A stretch of 64,000 nt of DNA from Pandoraea iniqua (GCF_902459685.1 NZ_CABPSF010000003.1:372001-436000); one strand, 5' to 3'. Positions 25,060 through 34,051 are shown, counted from the first letter of the stretch. Notes: generated from the letters alone by a model not told the origin. Made by a program: numbers and translations.

Positions 25060-25749
25060 GTGGCCCTCCCGCTCCAGCACTCCCCCAGACTTCGCACGCT
25101 CGGTATGTCCGCCGAGATCGCTGCCCGCCTTCGCGTCATGATCGAAGAAGGCGAACTCCCGCCCGGCGAACGCATCGACGAGAAGGCGCTTTGCGAACTT
25201 TTCGATGTCTCGAAGACGCCCTTGCGTGAGGCGTTGAAGACGTTGGTGTCGGAAGGACTGGTACTGCACCGGCAGTACATCGGTTATCGCGTGGCACCGC
25301 TCGATCTGGAGGAATTGCGCGCGACGTTCGAGACGCTGCATGGACTGGAGCGCACGGCTGGGGAATTGGCCGCGATTCGCCTCACGGATGTGGCGCTACG
25401 GACGCTTGAAAAGAAGCATCTTCAGATGCTCGATGCGCACAGCAAGGGCCATCGCACCGACTACTTCCGCATCAATCAGGAGATTCATCAACTGATCGTC
25501 GACGGTGCGGCCAATCCGGTGCTGTCATCGATTTACGCAGCATTGATGAGCAAGGTTCACCGCGCGCGCGGCGCGGCAAATGCCGATCATTTGCGCTGGC
25601 AGGAATCGCACGACGAGCATGAGCAGATCATGCGGGCATTGCGTGAAGATGGGCGTCCGCGTCTTGGCGCAGTGCTCAAGGCGCACTCGGAGAATACGGC
25701 CACCGAGGTACTCACCGTGGTGGCGGAGGCCATTCGCAAGGGCGACTGA
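25060..25749 (+). CDS. GntR-family regulator (FadR/FCD type) of the hydantoin operon
   Basis: 229 aa from GTG 25060 (an ATG at 25105 is possible). Winged helix at about residues 15-75 (GERIDEKALCELFDVSKTPL, EALKTLVSEGLV), then an all-helical FCD effector domain with metal-binding Asp/His pattern (RINQEIHQLIVDGA, ESHDEHEQIMRALR). Divergent from the MFS-hydantoinase operon with a shared 176-bp control region containing two palindromes. It is probably a repressor released by a pathway carboxylate. Confidence 0.85.
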   Translation: MALPLQHSPRLRTLGMSAEIAARLRVMIEEGELPPGERIDEKALCELFDVSKTPLREALKTLVSEGLVLHRQYIGYRVAPLDLEELRATFETLHGLERTAGELAAIRLTDVALRTLEKKHLQMLDAHSKGHRTDYFRINQEIHQLIVDGAANPVLSSIYAALMSKVHRARGAANADHLRWQESHDEHEQIMRALREDGRPRLGAVLKAHSENTATEVLTVVAEAIRKGD

Positions 25750-25760
25750 AACACCGGTGT

Positions 25761-26588
25761 TCAGGCGTTCGCGCCCTGCCCCGGCACGGTGAATCCGGTC
25801 GGTCGTGTCGCGGCCAGACTCGCGTCATAGCGCTCGCCCATGCCGCCCAACGCGACCGTTGCGCGACGTGCCCCATCGAGTAACGCCGTCAACGCCTGTT
25901 TGACCGCCGACGCCATGTCGAAGCGCGCTTTCGGTCCCGAGAGCGTGAGCGCACCGACGAACTCACCGCTCGCCCCAAACACCGGCACCGACACCGATGC
26001 CGTTTCCGGATCGCGCTCGCCGAACGACACCGCCCAGAGACGCTCGCGCACGTCGTTCCAACGCGGATCGTCGCCATCCGTGAACGCGAGCAGCACCTTT
26101 CCCGAAGCCCCTTTCGCAATCGGAAACTCTTCACCGATGCGGATCGACACGCGCACGGCGCGTGACGGTTCTACCCGGTACAGCACCAAGCGTTGATCGC
26201 CCTGACGAACATACAACGAGGCCGTCTCGCCCAGTTCGCGGCTCAACTGCTGCAAGATCGGTTCGATCACCGGCCCGACCTGAAATGATCGCTGATAGCG
26301 CGCGGCCAGACGTAGGGGCTGTGGCCCGATGGCGTAGCGGCCGTCGCTGAGCTTGCGAATAAAACCACCGTGTTCAAGCGCACCGAGCAATCGCAACACC
26401 GTGCTCTTGTAGAGATCGGTGCGCAGCGAGATTTCGGTGAGCGTCAAACCATCCTCCGCAGGGCCGAACGCGTTGAGAATCGCAAACGCACGATCCAGCA
26501 CGGCCACGCCGCTACCCGATTCATTGCCGGAGGCGTCGCTGCCACCCGCTGCCGCTGGCGCTGTCATGCCCGATTGCTCGTTTGCCAC
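25761..26588 (-). CDS. IclR-family transcriptional regulator
   Basis: 275 aa. The first 27 residues are a low-complexity Gly/Ala/Ser tail. Winged helix at about 28-90 (DRAFAILNAFG, LTEISLRTDLYKSTVLRLLG), then the IclR GAF-like effector domain (FQVGPVIEPILQQLSRELGE, VSVPVFGASGEFVGALTLSG). It is divergent from the HMG-CoA-lyase operon, and three copies of a 17-bp palindrome lie between them. The gene is convergent with the GntR gene, with an 11-bp gap. Confidence 0.88.
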   Translation of the reverse strand: MANEQSGMTAPAAAGGSDASGNESGSGVAVLDRAFAILNAFGPAEDGLTLTEISLRTDLYKSTVLRLLGALEHGGFIRKLSDGRYAIGPQPLRLAARYQRSFQVGPVIEPILQQLSRELGETASLYVRQGDQRLVLYRVEPSRAVRVSIRIGEEFPIAKGASGKVLLAFTDGDDPRWNDVRERLWAVSFGERDPETASVSVPVFGASGEFVGALTLSGPKARFDMASAVKQALTALLDGARRATVALGGMGERYDASLAATRPTGFTVPGQGANA

Positions 26589-26632
26589 TCGCGTCCCCTG
26601 TCGTGTCTTTCGCTGAATGCGGCCACTCTACA

Positions 26633-26649
26633 GTTCTACCGGACAGAAC
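26633..26649. promoter_or_regulatory. IclR-type operator, copy 1
   Basis: GTTCTACCGGACAGAAC, a 17-bp inverted repeat with GTTCT/AGAAC arms, 44 bp upstream of the IclR start. The same palindrome recurs at 26717 and 26737. Its position suggests autoregulation. Confidence 0.75.
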
Positions 26650-26716
26650 ACAAGTTCCAGAAAATGAGGGAATTACGGGTTTACCCAACTTAAACCCCGT
26701 CGATGATGCTCGTATA

Positions 26717-26733
26717 GTTCTATCAAACAGAAC
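26717..26733. promoter_or_regulatory. IclR-type operator, copy 2
   Basis: GTTCTATCAAACAGAAC, same 17-bp palindrome as copy 1. It lies 84 bp (about 8 helical turns) from copy 1 and 20 bp (2 turns) from copy 3, so bound dimers would face the same side of the DNA. Confidence 0.8.
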
Positions 26734-26736
26734 GTA

Positions 26737-26753
26737 GTTCTTTCAGATAGAAC
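26737..26753. promoter_or_regulatory. IclR-type operator, copy 3
   Basis: GTTCTTTCAGATAGAAC, third copy of the 17-bp palindrome, ending 16 bp before the ATG of the lyase gene. It overlaps the likely transcription start or leader, a repressing position. Confidence 0.8.
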
Positions 26754-26769
26754 TAACAGGAGTCTTCGA

Positions 26770-27756
26770 ATGACACAATCTTCCGCCCCGCGCGTGCTCG
26801 TGAGCGAAGTCGGCCCCCGTGACGGACTGCAAAGTCTGAAGCGTGTGATGCCGACCGCCGCCAAGCTGCGCTGGATCTCCGCGCTCGCCGCCGCCGGTCT
26901 CAAAGAAATTGAAGTCGGCTCGTTCGTGCCGGCCAAGTTGTTGCCGCAGATGGCCGATATCCACGAGGTCGTCGCCCATGCCCTGTCGATCCCCGGCCTT
27001 CGTGTGGCCGTGCTGGCTCCGAACCTGCGCGGCTCGCAAGCGGCGTTCGAAGCTGGCGTGCACAAGCTGACGCTGCCCGTCTCGGTCACCGACGAGCATT
27101 CGATGGCCAACATCCGTAAGACCACGGCGCAGATGATCGACGAAGTGCGCGAAATCGTGGCACTGCGCGACGCGCGATTCCCCGGTATCGAAATCGAAGC
27201 CGGCGTATCGGTCGCCTTCGGCTGCACGATCGCGGGCACCGTCACCGACGACCAGACCCTGCGCATGTGTCTCGCCATGGCCGAATGCGGCGTAGACGAA
27301 GTGGGCTTGTCGGACACCAGCGGCTACGCCAACCCGATGCAGGTCCGCCGTCTGTTCCGTCGCTTGCAGGCCGAAGTGGGCAGCAAGGCTGGCGGCGCGC
27401 ACTTTCACAACACGCGCGGCCAAGGGCTGGCCAACGTGGTGGCCGCACTCGATGCCGGCGTGACGACCATCGATGCGAGTCAGGCCGGGCTTGGCGGCTG
27501 TCCGTATGCGCCCGGCGCGACGGGCAACATCGTGACGGAAGATCTGGTGTTTCTGCTCGAAGCCATGGGCTACGACACCGGCATCGACGTCGATGCGCTT
27601 GCCGTGGCGCGTGCCGTACTGGCCGACGCCCTGCCGGGCGAAGCGTTGTACGGCCACGTGCAGGACGCCGGTCTGCCGAAAGGCTTCCACTACGCCGACG
27701 GACGCGCCCCAAGCGCACCGCAGCCGGAAGGCTGTTTGCTCGGAGACGCGCAATGA
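26770..27756 (+). CDS. Hydroxymethylglutaryl-CoA lyase family protein
   Basis: 328 aa. DRE-TIM-type lyase with the catalytic motifs in place: SEVGPRDGLQ (Arg-Asp), HFHNTRGQGLANV (metal-binding His) and GLGGCPYAPGATGN, the HMGL loop with the reactive Cys. Cleaves a 3-hydroxy-3-methyl acyl-CoA such as HMG-CoA or citramalyl-CoA into acetyl-CoA or another acyl-CoA plus a ketoacid. Overlaps the CoA-transferase gene by 4 bp (ATGA). The RBS is AACAGGAG just before the ATG. Confidence 0.88.
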   Translation: MTQSSAPRVLVSEVGPRDGLQSLKRVMPTAAKLRWISALAAAGLKEIEVGSFVPAKLLPQMADIHEVVAHALSIPGLRVAVLAPNLRGSQAAFEAGVHKLTLPVSVTDEHSMANIRKTTAQMIDEVREIVALRDARFPGIEIEAGVSVAFGCTIAGTVTDDQTLRMCLAMAECGVDEVGLSDTSGYANPMQVRRLFRRLQAEVGSKAGGAHFHNTRGQGLANVVAALDAGVTTIDASQAGLGGCPYAPGATGNIVTEDLVFLLEAMGYDTGIDVDALAVARAVLADALPGEALYGHVQDAGLPKGFHYADGRAPSAPQPEGCLLGDAQ

Positions 27757-29033
27757 GCGGTGTGAATAACGAGCCATCGTTGCCGTACAGCGGCGTGCGC
27801 GTCGTCGAGATGACGCACATGGTGATGGGCCCGACGTGCGGCATGGTGCTGGCCGATCTCGGCGCGGAAGTCATCAAGGTCGAGCCGATCACCGGTGACA
27901 GCACGCGCAATCTGCGCGGGTCCGGTGCGGGGTTCTTCAGCACGTTCAATCGCAACAAGAAGAGTCTGGCCGTCGATCTGAAAGACCCTCGCGGCGTGGA
28001 GATCGTGCACCGGTTGCTCGCCAACGCCGATGTCTTCAGCGAGAACTTCAAGAGCGGCACGATGGACAAGCTCGGGCTGGGTTACGACACGCTGTCCCGG
28101 CTCAATCCGCGACTCGTCTACGTGTCGCACAAAGGTTTCCTGCCCGGCCCTTACGACCATCGCACGGCGCTCGACGAAGTCGTGCAGATGATGGGCGGTC
28201 TGGCGTACATGACCGGACCGGAAGGCAAACCCTTGCGAGCCGGTGCCAGCGTCAACGATGTGATGGGCGGCATGTTCGGGGCGATCGGCGCGATGGCGGC
28301 ATTGGCGCAGCGCGAGCGCACCGGTCGAGGACAGGAAGTGCAGAGCGCGCTGTTTGAGAACAACGTGTTCCTGATGGCGCAGCACATGATGCAGTTCGCC
28401 GTGACTGGGCGCCCCGCCGCACCGATGCCGAGCCGCATTTCCGCGTGGGCGGTGTACGACGTCTTCACCGTCAAGGATGGCGAACAGATCTTTCTGGCGG
28501 TGGTCTCCGATACGCAGTGGGCACTGTTCTGCGATGCGTTCGGCTTGCCCGCGCTCAAAGCGGACGAGCGGCTCGCCACGAACAACCAGCGCGTGCAGGC
28601 ACGTGATTGGCTGATGCCGCAACTTCGCCAGCACATGGAGACGTTCAGCGCGGCACACATTGGTGCCATCTTCGAGCGCGCCGGGCTGCCCTATGCGCCG
28701 ATCACCAAGCCGCAGGCGCTGTTCGACGATCCGCACTTGCTGGCCACCGGCGGTCTGGCCGAGGTCACGTTGCCCCCCGACGCCAGTGCCGCAGGCGAAT
28801 CGGTCACCACGCGCACCGCGCTGCTGCCGATCACGTTGGCGGGCGAGCGTCTGCCGCTACGCGCCGCGCCGCCTTCGCTTGGGCAAGACACGCAGGCGTT
28901 GCTGACGCAACTGGGCTACTCGCCCGACGACATCGGGCGTCTTGCCGATGCCGGCGTCGTGCGCTGCGCGGCATCACACGCCGACGCAGTGTCGGCAGCG
29001 TCGCCATCACCGACTGAACTTGCCAGCGCGTGA
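27753..29033 (+). CDS. Class III CoA-transferase (CaiB/BaiF family)
   Basis: 426 aa from ATG 27753. CaiB/BaiF marks: GVRVVEMTHMVMGPTCGMVL at the start, LADLGAEVIKVEPITGDSTR, KSLAVDLKDPRG, and ASVNDVMGGMFG, with Asp at the position of the usual nucleophile. Transfers CoA to an organic acid. Translationally coupled to the HMGL-family lyase, so it probably makes the lyase's acyl-CoA substrate from the free acid. Confidence 0.87.
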   Translation: MSGVNNEPSLPYSGVRVVEMTHMVMGPTCGMVLADLGAEVIKVEPITGDSTRNLRGSGAGFFSTFNRNKKSLAVDLKDPRGVEIVHRLLANADVFSENFKSGTMDKLGLGYDTLSRLNPRLVYVSHKGFLPGPYDHRTALDEVVQMMGGLAYMTGPEGKPLRAGASVNDVMGGMFGAIGAMAALAQRERTGRGQEVQSALFENNVFLMAQHMMQFAVTGRPAAPMPSRISAWAVYDVFTVKDGEQIFLAVVSDTQWALFCDAFGLPALKADERLATNNQRVQARDWLMPQLRQHMETFSAAHIGAIFERAGLPYAPITKPQALFDDPHLLATGGLAEVTLPPDASAAGESVTTRTALLPITLAGERLPLRAAPPSLGQDTQALLTQLGYSPDDIGRLADAGVVRCAASHADAVSAASPSPTELASA

Positions 29034-29124
29034 ATCCCTGATTTCGTGAAGTGACACACAAGAACGCCGGGCCGTGCCGACCGCAATAGCGGCGCGCACG
29101 TCCGGCAATATGCAGGAGACAACC

Positions 29125-30435
29125 ATGACCTCGTTATCCCGTACGACGCCGGCTGCCATGCCGATAGGCGACAGCTTGGAGCAACGCGCGGTGCAAAAAG
29201 CCGCGTGGCGCTTCATCCCGTTGCTTGCCCTTGCCTATTTCTTCAACTATCTGGACCGCACCAGCGTGGGGTTCGCCGCGCTCACGATGAATCGCGATCT
29301 CGGCCTGACGGCCACGCAATTCGGCTGGGGCGCGGGCATCATGTTTGCGGGTTACTGCCTGTGCGAAGTCCCGAGCAATCTCGCGCTCTATCGCTTCGGC
29401 GCGCGCCGCTGGTTAGCGCGAATCATGATCACGTGGGGCATCTTCGCGGCGGCCACGGCACTCGCCACCGGCCCGATGAGCTTCTATGTGATTCGTTTGT
29501 TGCTGGGCATTGGCGAGGCTGGCTTCTTTCCCGGCGTGATCTTCTTTCTCGCAGTTTGGTTTCCCGCGAACTACCGCACGCGGGTGCTCGCGTGGTTCAC
29601 GGTGTCCACACCGCTGTCGTCGCTGGTCGGTGGCCCGTTGTCGACGTGGTTGCTGCAAATGGACGGCCTGCTCGGTCTCGCCGGCTGGAAGTGGATGTTC
29701 ATCATCGAGGGCTTGCCTGCATGTCTGCTGGGCTACCTCGTGTTGAAGCTGCTTGCGGACAAACCTGCCGACGCCAAGTGGCTCACGCCCGACGAGCGGC
29801 AGGCGCTGCAACAGGCCTTCGAGCGCGAGGGCTCGGCCAGCAAGAAAAAGAAGGACTTTGGCGCAGCGCTTAAAGACGTGCGGGTGTATCTGCTCGCCTC
29901 GATCTCGTTCGGTTTCACGATGGGTTCGTACGGCATTGGCATCTGGCTGCCGCAGATGCTCAAGGCGCACGGCATGAGCGTGACGCAGACGGGCTGGCTC
30001 TCGGCGGTGCCGTACTTCTTTGCCACGATTGCGCTGCTGTGGTGGGCCAAGCGAGTGGACCGCCGCGGCGGGCATATCGCGAATCTGGCCGCTGGGCTGC
30101 TGATCGGTGCGGTGGCGTTGGGCGTATCGACGTATTTCAATCAGCTCCTGCCTGCCATGACTGGCATCACGCTTGCGCTGATCGGCACCATCGCGGGACG
30201 CACGATTTTCTTCACGCTGCCGGCGCGGTTCCTGTCGGGTCAGGCGGCTGCGGGCGGACTCGCGCTCATCAATTCGATTGGTGCGCTGGGCGGCTTTGCG
30301 GGGCCGTATCTCGTCGGTTATCTGAAAGACAGCTTCGGCACGTTCACGGCGGGCATGTTGGGCCTGTCGATCGTGCTCGGCGTCACCACGTTGCTCACAC
30401 TCGCGTTGTTCGCGTTTCCGCAGGAGGAGAAGTAA
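29125..30435 (+). CDS. MFS transporter, ACS family
   Basis: 436 aa from ATG 29125, chosen for its AGGAGA ribosome site. About 12 membrane helices. Marks: FFNYLDRTSVGFAALTMNRD, GLTATQFGWGAGIMFAGYC, and RLLLGIGEAGFFPGVIFF. Probably imports the organic acid used by the upstream CoA-transferase and lyase. A TAATG overlap joins it to the next gene. Confidence 0.87.
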   Translation: MTSLSRTTPAAMPIGDSLEQRAVQKAAWRFIPLLALAYFFNYLDRTSVGFAALTMNRDLGLTATQFGWGAGIMFAGYCLCEVPSNLALYRFGARRWLARIMITWGIFAAATALATGPMSFYVIRLLLGIGEAGFFPGVIFFLAVWFPANYRTRVLAWFTVSTPLSSLVGGPLSTWLLQMDGLLGLAGWKWMFIIEGLPACLLGYLVLKLLADKPADAKWLTPDERQALQQAFEREGSASKKKKDFGAALKDVRVYLLASISFGFTMGSYGIGIWLPQMLKAHGMSVTQTGWLSAVPYFFATIALLWWAKRVDRRGGHIANLAAGLLIGAVALGVSTYFNQLLPAMTGITLALIGTIAGRTIFFTLPARFLSGQAAAGGLALINSIGALGGFAGPYLVGYLKDSFGTFTAGMLGLSIVLGVTTLLTLALFAFPQEEK

Positions 30436-31556
30436 TGAGCGGTATTCAATCACCGGCGCGCCGCAAGCTCTTGCAGGTCGCGGCGGCGTCGGCGGCACTG
30501 TCGGCCACCCGTGTTTTCGCAAAAGAGGAATCCCGCCCCATGTCGGCGACCAGCAACTATCTGCCCGTGCGCGCCGAATGGCTGTCCGCGGGCAACGAAG
30601 CGGCCCTTGAGCCCACGATGCCCATCATCGATGCGCATCACCATTTTTACGAGCGCCCGGGCTGGATCTACCTGCTCGACGAGTATCGGGAAGACGCGCG
30701 CGGCGGGCACAACATCACGGCGTCGGTGTTCATGCAGGCGCTGACGCGATATCGGCAGTCGGGACCAGAGGCGCTGCGTCCGGTCGGTGAGACGCAATAC
30801 GTCGCGGAGATCACGGCGCCGCTGCAACATGCCGCGCCGCGTGTGGCACAGGGCATGGTCGGATATGCCGATTTGCGGCGTGGCGCTGCGGTGCGCGAGG
30901 TATTGGAAGCGCATCTTGCTGCGGGGCAAGGCCGCTTTAAGGGCGTGCGGCATCTGGTGACGTGGGACGCGGACCAGACGCTGGTCAATCCGCTCTCCGC
31001 CGCGCCACGCGGGTTGTTGCTCGACAAGGACTACCGCGCTGGTGTGGCGCAGTTGGGGCCACTGGGTCTGTCGTACGATGCGTGGCTGTTTTTCCCACAG
31101 TTGCCGGAGTTGTTCGATCTGGCGAAGGCGTATCCGGAGACGCGGTTCGTCGTCAATCACTGCGGCGGCGTGGTGCGGATTGCCAGCTATGAAAACGCAC
31201 GTGAAGAGGTGTTCACGCGATGGTCGCGTTCCATGCGCGAGTTGGCGCAGTTGCCGAACGTCTACGTGAAGGTTGGCGGGCTGGGGATGCGGATCAACGG
31301 CTTCGACTTCGAGAAGGGGGCGCGTTCGCCGTCATCGGAAGCCCTCGCCGAAGCGTGGAAGCCGTGGATGCACACATGTATCGAAGCATTCGGGGCTGAT
31401 CGCTGCATGTTCGAGAGCAACTTCCCGGTCGACAAGGGCTCGTACACGTTCAACAACGGCTGGAACGCCTTCAAACGCCTGACGGCACAAGCCAGCGCCA
31501 CGGAACGCGCCGCACTGTTCCGTGAGACGGTAACGAAGGTCTATCGGTTGGGCTGA
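30435..31556 (+). CDS. Amidohydrolase-2 family protein with Tat-like leader
   Basis: 373 aa from ATG 30435. The N-terminus has a twin-arginine-like segment (SPARRKLLQ) followed by a hydrophobic stretch and VFA, suggesting export. Mature enzyme: IIDAHHHFYERPG (metal-binding HxH), TRFVVNHCGGV and CMFESNFPVDKGSY, typical of TIM-barrel lactonases and decarboxylases of this family. Last gene of the operon. It may open a lactone form of the substrate in the periplasm before uptake. Confidence 0.78.
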   Translation: MSGIQSPARRKLLQVAAASAALSATRVFAKEESRPMSATSNYLPVRAEWLSAGNEAALEPTMPIIDAHHHFYERPGWIYLLDEYREDARGGHNITASVFMQALTRYRQSGPEALRPVGETQYVAEITAPLQHAAPRVAQGMVGYADLRRGAAVREVLEAHLAAGQGRFKGVRHLVTWDADQTLVNPLSAAPRGLLLDKDYRAGVAQLGPLGLSYDAWLFFPQLPELFDLAKAYPETRFVVNHCGGVVRIASYENAREEVFTRWSRSMRELAQLPNVYVKVGGLGMRINGFDFEKGARSPSSEALAEAWKPWMHTCIEAFGADRCMFESNFPVDKGSYTFNNGWNAFKRLTAQASATERAALFRETVTKVYRLG

Positions 31557-31732
31557 CGGTCTTGGCGCCAAGGCGGCGTGGGCAGCGCCGCCCCTGCTCC
31601 CATGGATGCCTACATACCCATCGAATGCAGCCAGAGGCATGTTCGTAGCACTCCCAACTCGCACACCCGACTAGCGAACCGGCGGTATACACAGGATTGA
31701 CACGCCCACGCTGGCAGACAAGAATGCACAGG

Positions 31733-31754
31733 CATGAACCGGCTTGCGTTCATG
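31733..31754 (+). promoter_or_regulatory. Inverted repeat in the leader of the Crp/Fnr gene
   Basis: CATGAAC and GTTCATG are perfect 7-bp arms separated by 8 nt, ending 13 bp before the start codon and directly before the AGGGGAAAA ribosome site. It could be an autoregulatory operator or an RNA hairpin that limits translation. Confidence 0.45.
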
Positions 31755-31767
31755 AAGGGGAAAACGA

Positions 31768-32487
31768 ATGTCGCCGCAACCGAATCAGGGTGCGAACCGT
31801 CTGCTGGCTGTGCTGCCTCCGAATGAGTGGAACCGGATCGCGCCTGAATTGATGCTGGTTGAGATGCCGCTTGGCAAAGTGATTTACGAGTCCGGCGATC
31901 AGTTGGCTCACGTCTATTTCCCAACCACCTCCATTGTTTCCCTGCTCTACGTCATGGAAGACGGCGCATCCGCCGAGATCGCCATCGTGGGCAACGACGG
32001 GCTGATTGGCATCGCCCTGTTCATGGGCGGTGAAACCACCCCCAGCCGCGCCATCGTGCAAAGCGCGGGCTATGCCTACCGCCTCAGCGCCCGTGTTCTC
32101 AAAGACGAATTCAAACGCGCCGGTCCGTTGCAGCGCCTGCTATTGCGCTACACACAGGCATTGATTACGCAAATGGCCCAGACGGCCGTCTGTAATCGCC
32201 ATCACTCCATCGATCAGCAACTCTGCCGCTGGCTCTTGTTGAGTCTCGACCTTCTGCCATCGAACGAGCTCCAGATGACGCAGGAGTTAATCGCCAACAT
32301 GCTCGGCGTACGCCGCTCCGGCGTCACCGAAGCCGCGCTGAAACTCCAGACGGCGGGCCTGATTCAATACAGCCACGGCCATATCAAGGTGCTCGATCGG
32401 GAAGGTCTGGAGAAGCGCGTGTGTGAGTGCTACAGCGTAGTCCGACGCGAATTCACGCGCCTCCTCCCCGACACGATCGCCACCTGA
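31768..32487 (+). CDS. Crp/Fnr-family transcriptional regulator
   Basis: 239 aa. N-terminal cyclic-nucleotide-type beta-roll (KVIYESGDQLAHVYFPTTSI, EIAIVGNDGLIGIALFMGG) and C-terminal winged helix (MTQELIANMLGVRRSGVTEA). No FNR-type N-terminal cysteine cluster is present, and the PxSIVS pattern is typical of Crp/Fnr proteins that control stress or nitrogen responses without cAMP. It stands alone, preceded by a 211-bp gap. Confidence 0.85.
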   Translation: MSPQPNQGANRLLAVLPPNEWNRIAPELMLVEMPLGKVIYESGDQLAHVYFPTTSIVSLLYVMEDGASAEIAIVGNDGLIGIALFMGGETTPSRAIVQSAGYAYRLSARVLKDEFKRAGPLQRLLLRYTQALITQMAQTAVCNRHHSIDQQLCRWLLLSLDLLPSNELQMTQELIANMLGVRRSGVTEAALKLQTAGLIQYSHGHIKVLDREGLEKRVCECYSVVRREFTRLLPDTIAT

Positions 32488-32507
32488 CGCCTCGTCACGT
32501 CCAACGA

Positions 32508-33377
32508 TCAAGCGGCCGTCTTCAACGTCGGCGCCGTCGTGGACGGATCGGTACCGCCGACCGCGAAGGCCAACACTGCCGGATTCATGCTGTCCACCAT
32601 CGATGACGGCATCAGGATCGTGGCTCCGCGCTCCTTAGTGGTCTCGTAGATGATGTTCATCGCCCGCAACTGCAAAGCCTGCGGATGACCTTCATAGATC
32701 GTCGCGGCTTCGACAAAACGCGCCGCAATGACCGCCTCGGCCGACCCGAGAATCATGCGGGCCTGCTTTTCCCGCTCGGCCTGCGCCTGTCTCGACATTG
32801 CGTCCTGAAGCGCCACAGGAATGGCGACGTCCCGCACTTCCACTGAAATCACGGCAATCCCCCACGCCGCTGTTTTGGCACTGATATCGGCACGCAGTTG
32901 CTCGTCGGAGGCCTTTCTGTCGGAAAGCAGCGACGACAGCATCGATGCACCGATCATCTCGCGCAGCGACGTCTGCGCAACCCGGTCGATCGCCTGCCGG
33001 TAATCCGTAATGGCGAGCGCCGCCCGCTCGGCGTCGTGCACGTGCCAGAAGATGATGGCGTCGACATTCACCGGCACCGTGTCTTTCGTCAGCGCCTGTT
33101 CCGCGTTGAATGCCGTAGTTTGAATGCGGGTATCGATGATGGCCGTCACGTTATCGACGACCGGCAGAATCATGAACAGCCCGGGACCCTTCACGCTTTG
33201 GAGCTTGCCGGCACGCAGAATGACGAACTTCTGCCATGCATTGGCCATCTTCAGCGTGGACGCGAGCAGCATGGCCGCGACGACGAAACATGCCGCCAGA
33301 TAGGGGCTGACATACGCACCGGTCGCCGCGCCCATCAGCAGGAGAACCAGTACGAGAAACGATGTGATCGGATTCAT
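32508..33377 (-). CDS. SPFH/Band-7 protein (slipin type)
   Basis: 289 aa. Two hydrophobic segments in the first about 45 residues form a membrane hairpin or anchor. The SPFH domain follows (FVILRAGKLQSVKGPGLFMI, IDTRIQTTAFNAEQALTKDT, SLREMIGASMLSSLLSDRKA) and a coiled helix (AMSRQAQAEREKQARMILGS). Slipins organise membrane microdomains. No NfeD-type partner protease gene lies next to it. It is convergent with the Crp/Fnr gene and downstream of MerR in the same direction. Confidence 0.87.
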   Translation of the reverse strand: MNPITSFLVLVLLLMGAATGAYVSPYLAACFVVAAMLLASTLKMANAWQKFVILRAGKLQSVKGPGLFMILPVVDNVTAIIDTRIQTTAFNAEQALTKDTVPVNVDAIIFWHVHDAERAALAITDYRQAIDRVAQTSLREMIGASMLSSLLSDRKASDEQLRADISAKTAAWGIAVISVEVRDVAIPVALQDAMSRQAQAEREKQARMILGSAEAVIAARFVEAATIYEGHPQALQLRAMNIIYETTKERGATILMPSSMVDSMNPAVLAFAVGGTDPSTTAPTLKTAA

Positions 33378-33523
33378 GAAAAAACGCCTCCTGCGGGCGT
33401 CTCGTCATCAGAATTGGTATCGGTTCACCCGCGAAACGGAAACCGTTGAACAACCAGCTCCCAATTCATCATAGGTCGCAGCTTCGATAGCGTTGGCACG
33501 GCTTAAGCGCACTAGCGAGCGAT

Positions 33524-33973
33524 TCAAGCCCGCTTCCGCGCCCGCCCGTTCGTCAGCGGCGGTTCCACCGGGGTATTGCGCAGCGACGTCAGCACGCGCT
33601 GCGCCGCCTCCCCACATCCTTCCCCTTCCCCACGCTGCTCGATCGCCGCGATCAGCGCCGAGATGTTGTGTTTGCTCTGCGCGAGGCTCTGTTCCAGTTG
33701 CTCGATTTCGCCGACCTTACGGCGTAACACGTCGAGCAGCAAGTCATGCGGCCATGCGCTGAGATCCGGCGGCAAAATCGCACGAATTTCGTCGAGCGAA
33801 AAACCCGCGTTCTGGGCGCGACGAATGATATCGAGCCTTGTCAGGGCATCGTCGCCGTAGTCGCGGTAGCCGTTGGCCTGCCGTTGCGCGTCGGGAAGCA
33901 GCCCTTCGCCCTCGTAAAAGCGGATCTTCGACGCCGCCAGGCCGCTGACTTTCGCCAGCTCACCAATCTTCAT
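33524..33973 (-). CDS. MerR-family transcriptional regulator
   Basis: 149 aa from ATG 33973 (MKIGELAKVSGLAASKIRFY, the standard MerR start). The winged helix spans about residues 1-70, then a coiled-coil dimer helix (VLRRKVGEIEQLEQSLAQSK). The C-terminus has one Cys (GEGCGEAAQ) but no paired metal-binding cysteines, so it probably senses an organic or redox signal. Divergent from the OYE gene, with a 19-bp-spacer promoter between them. Confidence 0.88.
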   Translation of the reverse strand: MKIGELAKVSGLAASKIRFYEGEGLLPDAQRQANGYRDYGDDALTRLDIIRRAQNAGFSLDEIRAILPPDLSAWPHDLLLDVLRRKVGEIEQLEQSLAQSKHNISALIAAIEQRGEGEGCGEAAQRVLTSLRNTPVEPPLTNGRARKRA

Positions 33974-33990
33974 CATCCGTCTCCGGGCAC

Positions 33991-34021
33991 TTGACATTAA
34001 AGCTTACTTTAAGGTTATCGT
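33991..34021 (+). promoter_or_regulatory. MerR-type promoter of the OYE gene
   Basis: TTGACA at 33991-33996 and TATCGT at 34016-34021 are separated by 19 bp, the long spacer typical of promoters activated by MerR proteins through DNA untwisting. The spacer holds the dyad TTAAAG-CTTA-CTTTAA (33998-34013). The first gene downstream starts at 34052. Confidence 0.8.
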
Positions 34022-34051
34022 CCCCTCATCGTCAACTGAGGAAGCGACGCG

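Noticed and set aside
25750-25761. AACACCGGTGTT palindrome between GntR and IclR stop codons as an operator
   Set aside because: It lies between convergent gene ends, where no promoter is expected, and overlaps a stop codon. Likely chance.
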